Assembly (NCBI RefSeq): GCF_000725545.1
Contig: NZ_JNZP01000005.1
Coordinates: 124,001-188,000 of the forward strand
DNA length: 64,000 bases
Source: Streptomyces exfoliatus
GTDB lineage: Bacteria; Actinomycetota; Actinomycetes; Streptomycetales; Streptomycetaceae
Direction: 5' to 3'
Position numbers and translations under genes: made by a program. Below, one piece after another: positions 33,366 to 42,205 of this stretch; the first letter of the stretch is position 1, and each line of letters opens with the position of its first letter. The notes under the pieces were generated by a model. The model searched no databases. It was not told where the DNA came from and saw only the letters and a list, made by a program, of their open reading frames with translations.

Positions 33366-34835
33366 ATGGGGGTTTGCGATGCTATGGCGTCAAACGCACC
33401 GGTCGGAAAGCCGACTGACATGAGCGCCCCACACATGCCGAAAGTGGCTGGAATCGATTCCACGGTTCCCGGGCCCCCGCACACTACGGCGCCCCACCCC
33501 GGGGTACCCGCGGCGGCGCCCCCCTCCGACACGGTCCCCCCACCCGGGGCACTGATCCAGGACCGGCTGGCCGCCTGGGTCTCCGACCTCACCACCCTCC
33601 ACGAACTCACCGAGCGCCTCATCAGGACCGCCTCCCTCGACGAGGCCCTCCGCGAGGTGCTCGGCGCCGGCTCCGCCCTCGTCGGCGCCCGCCGCGGCAT
33701 GGCCGTGCTCGAACCGGCCGACGGACTCGGCCCGGCCGCCACCATCGGCCTCGGCCTCGCCCACTCCGACCTCGGCACCATCGAGACCGTGCCGCGCGGC
33801 ACCAGCAGCTACGGCCGCCTCCTCGACGGCCTCCCCGATCCGGGCCACCCCGAGCGCGTCCCCGATCCGATCGCCATCCGCGACGTACGCACCGAGGAAG
33901 GCCTCGACCCGCGCCACCGCGAGGTCGCCGCCCGCCTCGGCTACGCCGCCAGCTACGCCCTGCCCCTCGCCACCGAGGAGACCGGCCGGCTCGGCGCGGC
34001 CGTCTGGCTCTACGACGAGCCCGCCGAACCCAACGACCGCCAGCGCCACCTCATCGGGCTCTACGGCCGCTTCGCCACCGAGCACCTCGCCCGCCTCCTC
34101 CAGGTCGAGCGCGCCCGCGTCCAGGTCTCCACCATCGCGGAGGAGCTGCTCCCGAGCCGGCTCCCCCGCGTCCCCGGCGTCCAGCTCGCCGCCCGCCACC
34201 GCACCAACCCCCGGGGCGGCGGCGACTGGTACGACGCGCTGCCGCTGCCCGAGGGCGCCCTCGGGCTCGCCGTCGGCTCCGTCTCCGGCACCGGCCCCAG
34301 CGCACTCGCCGCCATGGGAAGGCTGCGCGCCTCGCTCCGGGCGTACGCGGTGATGGAGGGCGAGGACCCCGTCGCCGTCCTCTCCGACCTGGAACTCCTC
34401 CTCAGGCTCACCGAACCCGCCCGCTCGGCGACCGCGCTCTTCGCGTACGCCGAACCGGCGCAGCGCCGGATCGTCCTCGCAGGGGCCGGGCACGCCCCGC
34501 CGCTGATCATCGGCGAGCACCGCACCGAGTTCGTCGAGACCTCACTCTCGGCGCCGCTCGGGATGCTCTCCTGCTGGGAGGCTCCGAGCGTCGAGCTGTC
34601 CCCGGCACCTGGAGAAACGGTGCTTCTCTACACCGACGGGCTGCTGCGCCGTACCGGCGACGCCATGGACCGCGCCTTCGCCCGCCTCCACGCGGCGGCC
34701 GCGAGCGTGCCGAAGGCCGACCGGGGCGACCCGGGCGCCGTCGCCGACCACGTCCTGCGGACCCTGCTGCCCGAGGGTCTCGGCACCGCCGTGGACGGGG
34801 AGGACGTGGTCCTCCTGGCCGCTCGTTTCGAGTGA
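33366..34835 (+). CDS. GAF / SpoIIE-type protein phosphatase (PP2C family)
   Basis: From the ATG at 33366 this is 489 residues. There is a Pro-rich N-terminus, a GAF-like sensor domain (about 75-235), a linker helix EHLARLLQVERARVQVSTIAEELLPSRLP typical before SpoIIE domains, then the phosphatase (about 265-488). The catalytic part has GGGDWYDALPLP, LLYTDGLLRRTG and EDVVLLAARFE. The expected VGDVxGHG metal motif reads VGSVSGTG, so one metal-binding Asp is replaced by Ser. It is expected to dephosphorylate anti-anti-sigma-type proteins if active. Other starts (33324, 33384) are possible. It is divergent to the prim-pol gene. Confidence 0.87.
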   Translation: MGVCDAMASNAPVGKPTDMSAPHMPKVAGIDSTVPGPPHTTAPHPGVPAAAPPSDTVPPPGALIQDRLAAWVSDLTTLHELTERLIRTASLDEALREVLGAGSALVGARRGMAVLEPADGLGPAATIGLGLAHSDLGTIETVPRGTSSYGRLLDGLPDPGHPERVPDPIAIRDVRTEEGLDPRHREVAARLGYAASYALPLATEETGRLGAAVWLYDEPAEPNDRQRHLIGLYGRFATEHLARLLQVERARVQVSTIAEELLPSRLPRVPGVQLAARHRTNPRGGGDWYDALPLPEGALGLAVGSVSGTGPSALAAMGRLRASLRAYAVMEGEDPVAVLSDLELLLRLTEPARSATALFAYAEPAQRRIVLAGAGHAPPLIIGEHRTEFVETSLSAPLGMLSCWEAPSVELSPAPGETVLLYTDGLLRRTGDAMDRAFARLHAAAASVPKADRGDPGAVADHVLRTLLPEGLGTAVDGEDVVLLAARFE

Positions 34836-34948
34836 ATCCCACTAAGCGGAGCGTGACATTCCGGTAATGGGTCTTCCGGCCCTGGGCCCCCTTCCGTACG
34901 ACCGTACGATGGTGGGGGTTCAGTGTCGTACCAAGAGGAGGCAGACCC

Positions 34949-36412
34949 GTGGCCGAGGAGCTCACGCCGGAGACCCCGGAAGAGACGACCGAAGAGCAGG
35001 CGATCAAGCAGCGGAAGAACGGCCTGTACCCGGGCGTGTCCGACGAGCTGGCCGAGAACATGAAGTCCGGCTGGGCCGACACCGAGCTGCACGGCCTCGA
35101 GCCGATCGCCCAGGCCGACAAGACCGCCGCGCGCCGCGCCGCGCTCTCCGCCCGCTTCCCCGGCGAGCGCCTGGTGATCCCCGCCGGCAACCTGAAGACC
35201 CGGTCGAACGACACCGAGTACGCCTTCCGCGCCTCCACCGAATACGCCTACCTCACCGGCGACCAGACGCAGGACGGCGTCCTCGTCCTGGAGCCCACGG
35301 CCGACGGGCACGAGGCGACCCTCTACCTGCTGCCGCGCTCCGACCGCGAGAACGGCGAGTTCTGGCTCGACGGCCAGGGCGAGCTGTGGGTCGGCCGCCG
35401 GCACTCCCTCACCGAGGCCGAGCAGCTCCTCGGCGTCCCCGCGAAGGACGTCCGCGAGCTGGCAGGGGCGCTGCGCGAGGCCACCGGCCCGGTGCGCAAC
35501 GTCCGCGGCCACGACGCCGGCATCGAGGCCGCCCTGACCGACAAGGTCACCGCCGAGCGCGACGAGGAACTCCGCGTCTACCTCTCCGAGGCCCGTCTCA
35601 TCAAGGACTCCTTCGAGATCTCGGAGCTGGAGAAGGCCTGCGCCTCCACCGCCCGCGGCTTCGAGGACGTCGTCAAGGTCCTCGACAAGGCCGAGGCCAC
35701 CAGCGAGCGCTACATCGAGGGCACCTTCTTCCTGCGCGCCCGCGTCGAGGGCAACGACATCGGCTACGGCTCCATCTGCGCCGCGGGACCCCACGCCACC
35801 ACCCTGCACTGGGTGCGCAACGACGGCGACGTGCGCTCCGGCGACCTGCTGCTGCTCGACGCCGGCGTGGAGACCAACGAGCTCTACACCGCCGACATCA
35901 CCCGCACCCTGCCGATCAACGGCCGGTACACCGAGCTCCAGCGCAAGATCTACGACGCCGTGTACGAGGCGCAGGAGGCGGGCATCGCCGCGGTGAAGCC
36001 CGGCGCCGCCTACCGCGACTTCCACGACGCCGCCCAGCGCGTCCTCGCCGAGAAGCTCGTCGAGTGGGGCCTCGTCGAGGGCCCGGTCGAGCGCGTCCTG
36101 GAGCTGGGCCTCCAGCGCCGCTGGACCCTGCACGGCACCGGCCACATGCTCGGCATGGACGTCCACGACTGCGCCGCCGCGCGCACCGAGGCCTATGTCG
36201 ACACGACCCTCGCGCCGGGCATGTGCCTGACCGTCGAGCCGGGTCTGTACTTCCAGGCCGACGACCTGACCGTGCCGGAGGAGTACCGCGGCATCGGCGT
36301 CCGGATCGAGGACGACATCCTCGTCACCGAGGACGGCAACCGGAACCTCTCGGACGCGCTGCCGCGCCGCTCCGACGAGGTCGAGGCGTGGATGGCCGCG
36401 CTGAAGGGCTGA
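34949..36412 (+). CDS. pepP: Xaa-Pro aminopeptidase (M24B)
   Basis: This 487-residue protein has an N-terminal creatinase-like domain (about 45-210, RRAALSARFPGERLVIPAGNLKTRSNDTEYAFRA) and a C-terminal pita-bread peptidase domain. The metal ligands are visible: LLLLDAGVETNELYTADITRT (two Asp), LHGTGHMLGMDVHD (His), CLTVEPGLYF (Glu) and VRIEDDILVTE (Glu). It removes an N-terminal residue before proline, in the cytosol. The GTG follows AAGAGGAGG. It lies 113 nt after the phosphatase gene and ends before a bidirectional terminator. Confidence 0.95.
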   Translation: MAEELTPETPEETTEEQAIKQRKNGLYPGVSDELAENMKSGWADTELHGLEPIAQADKTAARRAALSARFPGERLVIPAGNLKTRSNDTEYAFRASTEYAYLTGDQTQDGVLVLEPTADGHEATLYLLPRSDRENGEFWLDGQGELWVGRRHSLTEAEQLLGVPAKDVRELAGALREATGPVRNVRGHDAGIEAALTDKVTAERDEELRVYLSEARLIKDSFEISELEKACASTARGFEDVVKVLDKAEATSERYIEGTFFLRARVEGNDIGYGSICAAGPHATTLHWVRNDGDVRSGDLLLLDAGVETNELYTADITRTLPINGRYTELQRKIYDAVYEAQEAGIAAVKPGAAYRDFHDAAQRVLAEKLVEWGLVEGPVERVLELGLQRRWTLHGTGHMLGMDVHDCAAARTEAYVDTTLAPGMCLTVEPGLYFQADDLTVPEEYRGIGVRIEDDILVTEDGNRNLSDALPRRSDEVEAWMAALKG

Positions 36413-36433
36413 TCTCCGCGTACGTTGGAACCG

Positions 36434-36467
36434 AAGGGCCCTCGCCGACCGACCGGCGGGGGCCCTT
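36434..36467. terminator. Bidirectional terminator between convergent genes
   Basis: Arms AAGGGCCCTCGCCG and CGGCGGGGGCCCTT pair with one mismatch around a six-base loop, between the pepP stop and the stop of the minus-strand HATPase gene. Confidence 0.8.
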
Positions 36468-36487
36468 CCCCTACGCCTCCGCCCGGC

Positions 36488-36940
36488 TCACGCCATGAGC
36501 AGGGAAGGGGTGTCCTTCCACTTCAGGATCTTGTCGAAGCTGACCACGGCACCGCCCCGGCCCGATCGGTTGCCGAAGTGCACGTGGTCCGCCAGCTCCT
36601 CGATCAGCCGCAGTCCCCGGCCGTTCTCGGCGTCCGCCGAGGCCGTCGGCACCTCGGCGCCGGGAAAGCCCGGCCCCGAATCCGCCACCTCGATGCGGCA
36701 GGTCTCGCCGTCCAGGTACGCCGTCACCCGGTACGCCCCCGTCGGCGCGCCCTGGGGCCGGCCGCGCCCGCCGCCGCCGTGCTCGACGGCGTTCGCACAA
36801 GCCTCGGTCAGCGCGACCGACAGGTCGTAGGACACGTCCGGGTCTACGCCCGCCGTCTCCATCGTGCCCAGCAGCAGCCGCCGGGCGAGCGGCACGCTCG
36901 CGGCCTCGCGCCGCAGATGGAGTGACCACCAGATGCTCAT
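36488..36940 (-). CDS. Stand-alone HATPase regulatory protein
   Basis: This 150-residue protein starts at the ATG behind GGGAGGCTGGAG. It is a single GHKL ATPase domain of the anti-sigma kinase type, with VSYDLSVALTEACANAVEHGGGG (N-box), CRIEVADSGPGFPG (G1) and ADAENGRGLRLIEELADHVHFG (G2). Such proteins often bind sigma or anti-anti-sigma factors, and the nearby SpoIIE-type phosphatase would be a natural opposing enzyme, though that is inference. The longer upstream frame lacks signals. It is divergent to the membrane-protein gene at 37166. Confidence 0.88.
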   Translation of the reverse strand: MSIWWSLHLRREAASVPLARRLLLGTMETAGVDPDVSYDLSVALTEACANAVEHGGGGRGRPQGAPTGAYRVTAYLDGETCRIEVADSGPGFPGAEVPTASADAENGRGLRLIEELADHVHFGNRSGRGGAVVSFDKILKWKDTPSLLMA

Positions 36941-37165
36941 ACTCCAGCCTCCCGGCAGCGGCTCGACATACCGATACCTATTGCCGGACAGAACCCTTCG
37001 TAAGCGCCCGGAGGCGACAAGAGCGCTCGTTCGGCGGATGCACCGGGTCCGGGCGCGGTGTATGTCAGGCCGAACGCCGGTGCATGTCGGCCCGAAGGCG
37101 GCCAAGAGCGACCTTATGGACCTGCCTCATGCCGGTGGGGTCCCTGGTGCGATGATGGGCCCGCC

Positions 37166-37963
37166 ATGACTGCCCCCGCGCTCGCTCCACGGCTGCTGAG
37201 GGCCGCGGTGTTCACCGCGGTCTGCGTCGTGCTGGCCGCGCTCGGGCACGCCATCGCCGCCTGCGCGGGAATCGCCCTGTGGACCATGCTCGCCGGGTTC
37301 CTCGGCGTCTTCGGCATCACCCTCCTCCTCACCGGACGGGACCGCTCCCTCGGCTTCGTCGTCGGCGCCCTCGCCGGCGGACAGCTCGGCCTGCACGTCC
37401 TCTTCGGTCTGGGACAGCGCTCGCTCGCCCTGAGCGCCCAGGCCGACGACGCCCTCGTCCGTATGGCGGCCCGGCTGGTGTGCGGAGCCGGGACCGGTTC
37501 CCTCAGCTCCGCAGACGCCGCCCGGATCGTCCGCGACGCCGGTCTCGACCCGGCCGCCGTGGGGACGACCGCCGCGCAGGCCCACGCGGGACACACGGCC
37601 GCCTCGGCGACCGCGCCCGCCGGTGAGCTGCTGCCCGGGCTGCCCATGCTCCTCGGCCACCTGCTCGCCGCGCTCGCCACCGGTTGGCTGCTGCGGCGCG
37701 GCGACCACGCCCTGAGCCGCCTCGTCGAACTCTCCGGGCAGGGCGCCACGGAGTTCGCCGAGTGCGCCCTCGTCCGCTCGCTGCGGGCAGCGTTCCGTCT
37801 CGTACGGGCGCTGCTCAGCGGGCTTCCGACGGCGCGGCACACGGGGCCGGTGCGAACGGTCCGTTCGGCCTCCGACTCGTCGCCGCCGCCGGTGGCCGAG
37901 GCCCTCAGGAACACGGTGATCAGGCGCGGCCCGCCGGCCGCCGACTGCGTCCTCGCAGCCTGA
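37166..37963 (+). CDS. Integral membrane protein of unknown function in a copper locus
   Basis: This 265-residue protein has three membrane segments near the N-terminus (about 8-30, 33-54, 60-80) and a fourth at about 155-172. A loop containing several histidines (AQAHAGH) separates the third and fourth. His residues in GHAIAAC and the loop could bind metal, but no known motif is present. The C-terminal tail is hydrophilic and ends with cysteine near ADCVLAA. It is the first plus-strand gene before ycnI, sco, the PCu(A)C gene, copCD and dtpA, which makes a role in copper handling plausible but unproven. Confidence 0.75.
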   Translation: MTAPALAPRLLRAAVFTAVCVVLAALGHAIAACAGIALWTMLAGFLGVFGITLLLTGRDRSLGFVVGALAGGQLGLHVLFGLGQRSLALSAQADDALVRMAARLVCGAGTGSLSSADAARIVRDAGLDPAAVGTTAAQAHAGHTAASATAPAGELLPGLPMLLGHLLAALATGWLLRRGDHALSRLVELSGQGATEFAECALVRSLRAAFRLVRALLSGLPTARHTGPVRTVRSASDSSPPPVAEALRNTVIRRGPPAADCVLAA

Positions 37964-38127
37964 CCAGGCTGACGCAGTCCTCCGCACCCGCCGTAGTCCG
38001 CCGCAGCCATCGCGCGCGGTCCGCTCGGAGGGAACGGGGGCCGCGCACGTCCGCACGCCCGCGGAGTTCTCCCTCCGTCGGCGTGCCGGAACCCACCGTC
38101 CTTCTCCGAGCTGGAGTGTCTTCTGCC

Positions 38128-38949
38128 ATGACCGTTTTCCGTGTCTCCTCCTCCCGTATCGCTGCTTCCCGTGTCACTGCTCCCCGCGTCTCCGCTGCCC
38201 GCGTCGCCCTCGCCGGTGGCATCGCCCTCTCCTCCGTCGTGCTGCTGTCCGGCACGGCCTTCGCTCACGTGAGCGTGCAGCCGGAGGGTGAGGCCGCCAA
38301 GGGCGGCTACGCGACCGTCAACATCAAGGTCCCGAACGAACGCGACAACGCCTCCACCGTGAAGGTCGAGGTCAACTTCCCCCTCGACCACCCGCTCGCC
38401 TCCGTCATGCCGCAGCCCGTTCCCGGCTGGAAGGCCGAGGTGACGAGGAGCAAGCTCAGCAAGCCGCTGGAGCTGCACGGCAAGACGATCAACGAGGCCG
38501 TCTCCAAGGTGACCTGGACCGCCGACGGTTCGAAGATCGGACCCGGCCAGTTCCAGCAGTTCCCGCTCTCCCTCGGCCGGCTGCCCGAGGACACCGACCA
38601 GCTGGTCCTGAAGGCGATCCAGACGTACGACAACAAGGAGGTCGTGCGCTGGATCGAGGAGCAGAAGGAGGGCGCGGAGGAGCCGCAGAACCCGGCCCCC
38701 GTCCTGAAGCTCTCCGCCGCCTCCGCCGACCACCACGGCGCTGCCGCCACCCCGACCGGAGGCGCCTCGGCCGCCCCGTCCGCCTCCGCCGACGAGAAGG
38801 CCGGTCACGAGGACAAGACGGCCTCGCACAAGGAGACCGCCGCCGACTCCTCCGACACCACGGCCCGGATCCTCGGCGTCCTCGGCATCCTCGTCGGTGT
38901 CGCCGGCGTCGCCTTCGGCGTCCTGGCCGGTCGTCGCCGCGCGCTCTGA
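38128..38949 (+). CDS. YcnI family copper-binding membrane-anchored protein
   Basis: This 273-residue protein has a signal peptide ending at GTAFA-HVSVQPEG. The new N-terminal His of the mature protein is the conserved copper ligand in YcnI (DUF1775) proteins, together with a Trp/Glu pair further in (VPGWKAEV). The domain spans about 47-190 (GGYATVNIKVPNERDNASTVKVEVNFP, KVTWTADG, FPLSLGRLPEDTDQLVLKAIQTYD). An Ala/His-rich linker and a C-terminal membrane helix (ILGVLGILVGVAGVAFGVLAG) follow. It would hold copper on the outer face of the membrane and pass it on. It is followed after 36 nt by sco. Confidence 0.9.
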   Translation: MTVFRVSSSRIAASRVTAPRVSAARVALAGGIALSSVVLLSGTAFAHVSVQPEGEAAKGGYATVNIKVPNERDNASTVKVEVNFPLDHPLASVMPQPVPGWKAEVTRSKLSKPLELHGKTINEAVSKVTWTADGSKIGPGQFQQFPLSLGRLPEDTDQLVLKAIQTYDNKEVVRWIEEQKEGAEEPQNPAPVLKLSAASADHHGAAATPTGGASAAPSASADEKAGHEDKTASHKETAADSSDTTARILGVLGILVGVAGVAFGVLAGRRRAL

Positions 38950-38985
38950 CGGCCGCACCCACCCGATAAACCCGAAAGAAGCACC

Positions 38986-39705
38986 ATGTCTGCAGAGAAG
39001 ACGCCCGGGGCGGACACGGCCCGTCCCGGGCGGCGCACCCCGCTGATCGTCGCCGCGGTCGCGATCGTCGCCGCACTCGGTATCACCGCCGCCGTCAGCC
39101 TCGGCGACGACGACAAGCCTGCGAACACCGGCTCCAGCTCGGTCGCGGAGGTCTCCGGGGGCACCGACCCCACCAAGGCCGCCACGGTCCTCGACCGCCC
39201 CTTCACCAAGCCCGCGCTCGTCCTCACCGACACCAAGGGCGAGAAGTACGACCTGCGCGAGCGGACCAAGGGCAAGCCGACGCTCATCTACTTCGGCTAC
39301 ACCCACTGCCCCGACGTCTGCCCCATGACGATGAGCAACATCGCCATCGCCAAGAAGCAGCTGCCCAAGGCCGACCAGGACAAGCTCCAGGTCGTCTTCG
39401 TCACCACCGATCCCGAGCGGGACACCCCCGCCGAACTCGCCAAGTGGCTGCCCGCCGCCGGCGACTCCTCCTTCACCGGTCTCACCGGCGACTTCTCCGC
39501 CATCCAGGCCGGGGCCCGGCAGATCGGCATCGGCATCGACCCGCCGAAGAAGGGGACGGACGGCAAGGTCGTCTCCATGCACGGAGCACAGGTGATCGCC
39601 TTCTCGCCCACGACCGACCAGGGCTACGTCCTGTACGGCGAGGACGCGAGCGTCGACGACTACGCCAAGGACCTGCCGAAGCTCATCAAGGGGGAGAACC
39701 CGTGA
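38986..39705 (+). CDS. sco: Sco1/SenC-type copper metallochaperone
   Basis: This 239-residue protein has an N-terminal membrane anchor (about 14-36, LIVAAVAIVAALGITAAVSLG) and a thioredoxin-like domain with the copper-binding cysteine pair in FGYTHCPDVCPMTM. The distal His is in SMHGAQVIAFSP. In Streptomyces lividans Sco delivers copper for cytochrome oxidase assembly and for development-linked copper enzymes. The stop overlaps the next gene by GTGA, so this protein and the PCu(A)C lipoprotein are translationally coupled. GAAAGAAG precedes the ATG. Confidence 0.93.
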   Translation: MSAEKTPGADTARPGRRTPLIVAAVAIVAALGITAAVSLGDDDKPANTGSSSVAEVSGGTDPTKAATVLDRPFTKPALVLTDTKGEKYDLRERTKGKPTLIYFGYTHCPDVCPMTMSNIAIAKKQLPKADQDKLQVVFVTTDPERDTPAELAKWLPAAGDSSFTGLTGDFSAIQAGARQIGIGIDPPKKGTDGKVVSMHGAQVIAFSPTTDQGYVLYGEDASVDDYAKDLPKLIKGENP

Positions 39706-40160
39706 ACCGCCGCACCACCGCCCTGTCCGCCACCGTGGCGCTCGCCGCCGCTCTCGCGCTGACCGGGTGTTCGTCCTCGTCGGGTGGCGACAAGCCCGAA
39801 CTCAAGGTCAGCGGCGCGTTCATGCCCCAGCCGGTGATGGACATGGCCGGTGGCTTCCTCACCATCACCAACAGCAGCGGCACGGCGGACAAGCTCACCT
39901 CGGTCACCAGCCCCATCTCGGACGACGTCACGATCCACGAGACGAAGAACCAGAAGATGCAGGAGGTGAAGTCCTTCGACATCCCTGCCAACGGCACGCT
40001 CTCCCTCGAACGGGGCGGCAACCACATCATGTTCATGGAGCTGAAGAAGAAGCCGAAGCAGGGCGAGAAGGTCAGCATCGAGCTCCACTTCGAGAAGTCC
40101 GACCCCATCGAGGTCGATCTTCCCGTCGAAGCCGCCAACCACAACCCGCGGCAGCACTGA
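39702..40160 (+). CDS. ecuC: PCu(A)C-type extracytoplasmic copper chaperone lipoprotein
   Basis: This 152-residue protein has a lipoprotein signal (VALAAALALTGC, lipidated Cys near residue 22) and a PCu(A)C domain. Methionine/histidine ligands are found in GAFMPQPVMDMAGGF, VTIHETKNQKMQEVKS and GGNHIMFMELKK. The GTG start overlaps the sco stop. In S. lividans the equivalent protein (ECuC) takes copper and feeds Sco. It acts at the outer face of the membrane. The C-terminus ends NHNPRQH and could add weak metal binding. Confidence 0.9.
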   Translation: MNRRTTALSATVALAAALALTGCSSSSGGDKPELKVSGAFMPQPVMDMAGGFLTITNSSGTADKLTSVTSPISDDVTIHETKNQKMQEVKSFDIPANGTLSLERGGNHIMFMELKKKPKQGEKVSIELHFEKSDPIEVDLPVEAANHNPRQH

Positions 40161-40213
40161 GCGCACTGACTGCGTTGACGGAATGCAGACAGAACTGACG
40201 GAGTGACCCAGAG

Positions 40214-42202
40214 ATGACAACCACCGCCCCGCGCCTCGGTACCGCCCTGGCCCGGCTGCTGATCCTCGCGGCCGCGCTGCTCGGCACGCTGCTCGCCGGT
40301 GCCGCCCCCGCGTCCGCGCACGCGGCGCTGACCGGAAGCGATCCGAAGGACGGGGCGGTGGTCGCCACCGCGCCCAAGGAGGTCAACCTCACCTTCTCCG
40401 AACAGGTCGCCATGAGCGCCGACTCCATCCGGGTCCTCGACCCGGCGGGCCGGCGGGCCGACACCGGCGAGATACGCGACCTGTGCAGCGGTTCCGTCGT
40501 CCGGTACGGGGTGGGGCTCCGCGCCGGTCTGCCCGACGGTACGTACACCGTCGCCTGGCAGACCGTCTCGGCCGACAGCCACCCCATCTCCGGCGCCTTC
40601 ACCTTCTCCATCGGCGCCCCCTCCACGACGTCCGTAGCCCTGCCCGACCGGACGGCGGGCGGCGGCCTGGTCGGCGCCCTCTACGGCATCTCGCGCTACC
40701 TCTCGTACGCCGGATTCGCCGTCCTCGTCGGCGGCGGCGCCTTCGTCCTGGCCTGCTGGCCGCGCGGTGCGAGCGTCCGGCCCGTCCAGCAGACGGTGGT
40801 CCGGGGGTGGCTGACCCTCACCGGCGCCACCCTCGCCATGCTGCTGCTGCGCAACCCGTACACCGGCTCCGGCGAACTCTCCGACGCCTTCGACCTGGCC
40901 GGCCTGAAGTCCGTCCTGGAGACCAAGACGGGGGCCGCGCTCACCTCCCGGCTGCTGCTCCTCGGCGCGGCCGCGCTCTTCGTGGCCGTCCTCTTCGGCG
41001 CCTACGCCCGGCGCACCGACCCGAAGGAGAAGAAGGACCTCACCTTCGGGCTCGCCATCGGCGGCAGCGTCGTCGCGGCCGGTATCGCCGGCACCTGGGC
41101 CCTGGCCGAGCACGCCTCGACCGGTCTCCAGCCGGGCATCGCCATGCCGGTCGACATCCTGCACCTCCTCGCCGTCGCCGCCTGGCTCGGCGGTCTCACG
41201 GTGCTGCTGGTGTCCCTCTACCGGGCGCCGTCCGTCGAACGCTCGGCGGTCGAGCGCTTCTCCAAGGTGGCCTTCGGCGCGGTGGCCGTCCTCGCGGCCA
41301 CCGGGCTCTACCAGTCCTGGCGCCAGGTCGGTTCCTGGTCGGCGCTGACGGGAACGCGCTACGGGCAACTGCTGCTCGTCAAGATCGGCCTGATGTGCGT
41401 CCTCCTCGGCATCGCGTGGATCTCGCGCCGCTGGATCCAGCGCCTCGCCGACCCGACGCCGTCCGAAGCGGCCGAGGCGGCTGAGGCGGCTGAGGCGGCT
41501 GAGGCGGCTGAGGCGGCTGAGGCGGCTGACAAGGCCGAGGATGGCGAGGAGGCCAAGGGGACGGACGAAGCCGACGAGCCCGAGGAAACCGAGGAGGCGG
41601 CCTCGGGGGCCGAAGCCGTCGACCCCCAGCGGGCCGCTCAGCTCGCCCGGCAGCGCGCCGCCGTCGCCACCGCGCGCCGCAAGCGGGAGCGGGACGCCGA
41701 CCCCGAGCGGGCCGGTCTGCGCCGCTCCGTGCTGACCGAGGCGGCCGTCGCCGTCGTGCTCCTGGCCGTGACCACCGTCCTCACCTCGACCGAGCCCGGC
41801 CGCACCGAGGAGGAGGCCGCTCAGGGCGCCGCCGCCTCCGGTCCCGCCGCCGTACCCGACCGGCCCGTCGACATCCGGCTGCCCTTCGACACCGGCGGCG
41901 TCGACGGCAAGGGAGTCGTCCGGCTCAGCCTCGACCCTGGCCGCACCGGCGCCAACGCCCTCCACCTCTTCGTCGAGCGCCCCAACGGCAAGCCCCTGGA
42001 CGTTCCCGAGATCAAGGTCGCCCTCACCCTGGAGGCGAAGAACGTCGGCCCGCTGCCCGTGGCCCCCGACCGGATCCAGACCGGCCATTGGACCGCCAGC
42101 GGCGTCCAGATCCCGATGTCCGGCGAGTGGCGGATCCAGGTGACCGTCCGTACCTCCGAGATCGACCAGACCACCATCGACAAGAACGTGAAGATCGGCT
42201 GA
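40214..42202 (+). CDS. CopC-CopD-YtkA fusion copper protein (YcnJ-like)
   Basis: This 662-residue protein has a signal peptide ending ASAHA and a CopC domain (about 33-135) with a His close to the mature N-terminus (HAALTGSDPKDGAVV) and the second His in SADSHPISGAF. CopD membrane segments (about 150-410, including LAVAAWLGGLTVLLVSLYRAP) follow, then an acidic cytoplasmic loop of about 80 residues, another helix (EAAVAVVLLAVTTVLTST) and an extracytoplasmic YtkA-like domain (about 545-660, VDIRLPFDTGG, WRIQVTVRTSEIDQ). It probably imports copper or passes it between membrane faces. The loop contains six perfect EAA repeats that vary the loop length. Confidence 0.9.
   Translation: MTTTAPRLGTALARLLILAAALLGTLLAGAAPASAHAALTGSDPKDGAVVATAPKEVNLTFSEQVAMSADSIRVLDPAGRRADTGEIRDLCSGSVVRYGVGLRAGLPDGTYTVAWQTVSADSHPISGAFTFSIGAPSTTSVALPDRTAGGGLVGALYGISRYLSYAGFAVLVGGGAFVLACWPRGASVRPVQQTVVRGWLTLTGATLAMLLLRNPYTGSGELSDAFDLAGLKSVLETKTGAALTSRLLLLGAAALFVAVLFGAYARRTDPKEKKDLTFGLAIGGSVVAAGIAGTWALAEHASTGLQPGIAMPVDILHLLAVAAWLGGLTVLLVSLYRAPSVERSAVERFSKVAFGAVAVLAATGLYQSWRQVGSWSALTGTRYGQLLLVKIGLMCVLLGIAWISRRWIQRLADPTPSEAAEAAEAAEAAEAAEAAEAADKAEDGEEAKGTDEADEPEETEEAASGAEAVDPQRAAQLARQRAAVATARRKRERDADPERAGLRRSVLTEAAVAVVLLAVTTVLTSTEPGRTEEEAAQGAAASGPAAVPDRPVDIRLPFDTGGVDGKGVVRLSLDPGRTGANALHLFVERPNGKPLDVPEIKVALTLEAKNVGPLPVAPDRIQTGHWTASGVQIPMSGEWRIQVTVRTSEIDQTTIDKNVKIG
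41465..41529. repeat. 9-bp tandem repeat inside the CopCD gene
   Basis: Six perfect copies of GAGGCGGCT (41474-41527), with one degenerate copy before, encode (Glu-Ala-Ala)n in a cytoplasmic loop. The copies are identical at third positions, which suggests recent slippage expansion. Confidence 0.95.
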
Positions 42203-42205
42203 CCC

